Source of the DNA: JABDPF01 sp036351055
GTDB taxonomy: Bacteria > Pseudomonadota > Gammaproteobacteria > Xanthomonadales > SZUA-36
Length of the DNA stretch: 38,438 bases
Assembly: GCA_036351055.1 (NCBI GenBank)
Contig: JAZBOH010000249.1
Span: forward strand, 1-38,438
Direction: 5' to 3'
This document shows positions 36,322 to 38,438 of this stretch, piece after piece; within the stretch, counting starts at the first letter, position 1; every line of letters starts with the position of its first letter. Both the position numbers and the translations under genes were made by a program. The notes under the pieces are model-generated. The model ran no database searches, was not told the origin of the DNA, and worked only from the letters and a program-made list of their open reading frames with translations.

Positions 36322-37087
36322 GTTCCTGCTCCCCGCGGAAGCGTAATTTGGCCTGCCGCCACAAGTCTTCCATTTCATCCAGCTCCATGGCGTGTAGATT
36401 CTCCCGGCTTCCTGCAGCCTCTTCGATCGCACGGAAACGCAACTCGAACTTGGCATTGGCCCGGCGCAGCGCCTTGGCCGGGTCGATCTTCAACTGCCGG
36501 GCCAGGTTGGCCAGCACGAACATCAGGTCACCCAGTTCGTCCTCCATCTCGTCGAAAATGCCGGACGCCATCGCTTCGCGCATTTCGTCCATTTCCTCTT
36601 CGAACTTGTCCAGCACCGGTCCGGGCGAGCCCCAATCGAATCCCACCTTGGAGGCTTTTTTCTGTAATTTCACCGCGCGCTGCAGTTCCGCCATGCCGCG
36701 CGGGACACTGTCGAGCAGGCTGCCGTTGGTCTTGCCCGCTTTTTCCTTGTCTTTCTGCTGTTCCCAGATGCCGGTAACGGTTTCCGCTTCGAGCACTTCG
36801 CCGGTTTCTTCTCGTGCAAATACGTGGGGGTGGCGAAAGGTCATCTTCCGGCTGACGTGATCTGCCACGTCGGCAAAGGTGAAAGCCCCCTGTTCCTGCG
36901 CCATCTGCGCGTGAAATACGACCTGGAACAACAGGTCACCCAGTTCGTCCTTAAGCTCATCCATGTCGCCGTGCTGGATCGCATCGGCGACTTCGTAGGC
37001 TTCCTCGATGGTATAGGGCGCAATGGTCGAGAAATCCTGCTGCAAATCCCAGGGGCAACCTTTTTCCGGGTCGCGCAGCCGGGCCAT
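36314..37087 (-). CDS. mazG: MazG nucleoside triphosphate pyrophosphohydrolase
   Basis: MazG hydrolyses NTPs and dNTPs to NMP and PPi and can lower ppGpp effects or clean the nucleotide pool. The 257-aa product has two MazG domains, each with the metal-binding pattern: EEAYEVADAI ... DELGDLLFQVVFH (about 28-57) and EEEMDEMREAM ... EDELGDLMFVLANLA (about 164-195). The ATG at 37087 (MARLRDPEKGCPWD) is the first Met codon and has no good ribosome site. The homologous N-terminus of E. coli MazG is about ten residues longer. An ATC at 37124-37126, with GGAG six bases upstream, would restore it. The gene follows the sensor kinase in the same frame after its TGA. Confidence 0.94.
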   Translation of the reverse strand: MARLRDPEKGCPWDLQQDFSTIAPYTIEEAYEVADAIQHGDMDELKDELGDLLFQVVFHAQMAQEQGAFTFADVADHVSRKMTFRHPHVFAREETGEVLEAETVTGIWEQQKDKEKAGKTNGSLLDSVPRGMAELQRAVKLQKKASKVGFDWGSPGPVLDKFEEEMDEMREAMASGIFDEMEDELGDLMFVLANLARQLKIDPAKALRRANAKFELRFRAIEEAAGSRENLHAMELDEMEDLWRQAKLRFRGEQEHE

Positions 37088-37144
37088 GATGTCGAGCAGG
37101 GCCTGGATATTGGTTTCGTTTTTGATCTTCTTCTCCGTGACAAA

Positions 37145-38437
37145 TCACCCTGGAGGAATTTTTACTTCCACCAGGGCGCCGCCAAGTTCGCTGAGCCCGA
37201 GGCTCATTTCGCCACCGTAAGCGGTGACCAGTTCCATCACGATGGCCAGGCCCAGGCCATGGCCTTCTACCCGTTCATCACCGCGCACACCACGTTGCAA
37301 CAGCTTTTCCTGCCGGGCCTCGTCCATGCCCGGGCCGTCATCTTCTACCCGCAGCCACAACCCGGTACGTGGTCCATCTTTGCCAAATACGCCGCCACTG
37401 ACTTCAACGCGTGACTTGCCGTATTTAAATGCATTGTCGGCCAGGTTGCCGACCAATTCGAGCAGGTCGCGCTTCTCACCGTAAAACAGCAGTCCATCTT
37501 CAAGTGTAATCCCGGCCTGTATCATTTTCTGAGAATGTACTTTCCCCAGGGAATCCACGATTCGCTGCACCTGTGCTGCGACCGCTATCGGCGCCGCCAT
37601 TGTGCGGCGGGCCGAGCTGCCCGCGCGTTCCAGTCGCGTGGCAACCAGGTGTTTCATTTCGTCCACAGCGTTTTGCATGGACGCTTCCGCTTCGCCTCCA
37701 TGCAGGGGTAAGCCGGCCTGGATCACAGCCAATGGTGTTTTCAAGCTGTGCGCCAGGGAATCCAGGGCGTTTCGGATGCGTGCCTGGTTGGACTGCTCGG
37801 ACTCCAGCAACCTGTTTACGTTTCGGGCCAGTGGTTCCAGTTCCCGCGGGTATTGGTCCTCGAGTCGCTGCGCCGCGCCGGATTCGATACGCGCGACGTC
37901 CTGCGCAACGCGGCGCAACGGACGCAAGACGAGGAAACCGATAATCACCTGTGCCAAGGCCAGGATGGCACCGGCCAGGGCCAGGGAACGCCATAATCCG
38001 GTTCGGAAAGCGCTTGTCTGCCGTCCGATCTCGGCAGCGTCGATCAGTACCGACACGGTAAACGGTGTGATTTCGCCATCGTCCTGTTGCCAAGCAATAC
38101 CGTACTGGTAGATGTAGTAGGGGCGGGATTCTGCCGGCCTCTCAAATGCGGAGAGGCCCGCATCAATCGTTGACAACTCGGGAAGCTCAACACCCAGCGC
38201 AGAAGCAGAACGCCACCTCCCCTTTTTGCCCCGTACCTGCAGGTAGAGCCCGGAGGCTGGCTGCAGCAGGCGCGGGTCGGCAAAGTCTTCTTCGACTGTG
38301 AATCCGCCTGCGCCATCCACCTCCATCGCGGCCAGGAGCGTGTAGACGTAGGATTCCATGCGTACCTGGAGCGCGGATTCGGCTCCGCGATGGTTTGCGT
38401 CATTAACCGCCAGGCCAACCAGGCCAAGCGCCAGCAC
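37145..38437 (-). CDS. PhoQ-like sensor histidine kinase (5' end outside window)
   Basis: At least 430 aa of a membrane sensor kinase. The window starts inside the first membrane helix; a periplasmic sensor domain follows (about 15-145), then a second helix (about 150-172), HAMP-like sequence, and the phosphoacceptor His230 in SLAHSLKTPLAVI (an H-box typical of PhoQ relatives). The ATP domain has an N-box (LVGNLADNAFKYG near 329), G1 (VEDDGPGMDEA near 365) and G2 (GHGLGLAIVMELV near 392). Its response regulator would be expected just to the right of the window. The ligand cannot be told from the sequence. The GTG at the extreme edge is not necessarily the true start. Confidence 0.92.
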   Translation of the reverse strand: MLALGLVGLAVNDANHRGAESALQVRMESYVYTLLAAMEVDGAGGFTVEEDFADPRLLQPASGLYLQVRGKKGRWRSASALGVELPELSTIDAGLSAFERPAESRPYYIYQYGIAWQQDDGEITPFTVSVLIDAAEIGRQTSAFRTGLWRSLALAGAILALAQVIIGFLVLRPLRRVAQDVARIESGAAQRLEDQYPRELEPLARNVNRLLESEQSNQARIRNALDSLAHSLKTPLAVIQAGLPLHGGEAEASMQNAVDEMKHLVATRLERAGSSARRTMAAPIAVAAQVQRIVDSLGKVHSQKMIQAGITLEDGLLFYGEKRDLLELVGNLADNAFKYGKSRVEVSGGVFGKDGPRTGLWLRVEDDGPGMDEARQEKLLQRGVRGDERVEGHGLGLAIVMELVTAYGGEMSLGLSELGGALVEVKIPPG

Positions 38438-38438
38438 C

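Overview
The window is a GC-rich stretch of bacterial chromosome. Its gene order (yebC-ruvC-ruvA-ruvB-ybgC-tolQ-tolR-tolA, map-glnD-dapD-dapE, clpB, proBA) is typical of Gammaproteobacteria. The C-terminal sorting signals near the right end point to an environmental or marine lineage, perhaps near Chromatiales or Wenzhouxiangellaceae. That placement is inference; nothing in the window fixes the genus. I see no tRNA, rRNA, CRISPR array, prophage or intact transposase.

Left part (1-9000, all minus strand). One long run of closely spaced or overlapping genes reads leftward: a FmdB-type zinc ribbon, aspS, rarD, a small alpha/beta hydrolase, yebC, ruvCAB, ybgC, tolQ, tolR and the start of tolA, which is cut by the window edge. 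A 162-bp element bounded by a 20-bp direct repeat lies between yebC and ruvC.

Middle (9000-23350). Going right there are a predicted M49-like metallopeptidase lipoprotein, proB, proA and a class I glutamine amidotransferase. Going left there are a small secreted two-cysteine protein, clpB, and the lysine/peptidoglycan and nitrogen-sensing block map-glnD-dapD-arsC-like-dapE. The 500-bp clpB-dapE gap holds no gene. It holds three kinds of inverted repeat and a candidate sigma-32 promoter.

Right part (23450-38438). A two-gene RND efflux operon followed by prmC reads right. Then comes the most unusual part, a leftward cluster of four related secreted proteins (28807-34704). Three end in a near-identical IPTL-CTERM sorting signal (IPTLSQYG, membrane helix, FRRFV). 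The fourth keeps the shared cysteine-bearing architecture but has a diverged tail. The three IPTL genes each have a strong TTGACA-type promoter overlapping a TGTMAA/TGTCAA repeat, and each is followed within about 11 bp of its stop by the same 31-bp palindrome. A fourth palindrome follows rmuC. The IPTL tail, the stop and the palindrome look like one duplicated 3' cassette. No sorting enzyme (exosortase) is in the window, so the processing enzyme would have to be elsewhere.

The window closes with leftward rmuC, mazG (possibly starting at an ATC codon) and a PhoQ-like sensor kinase cut by the right edge.
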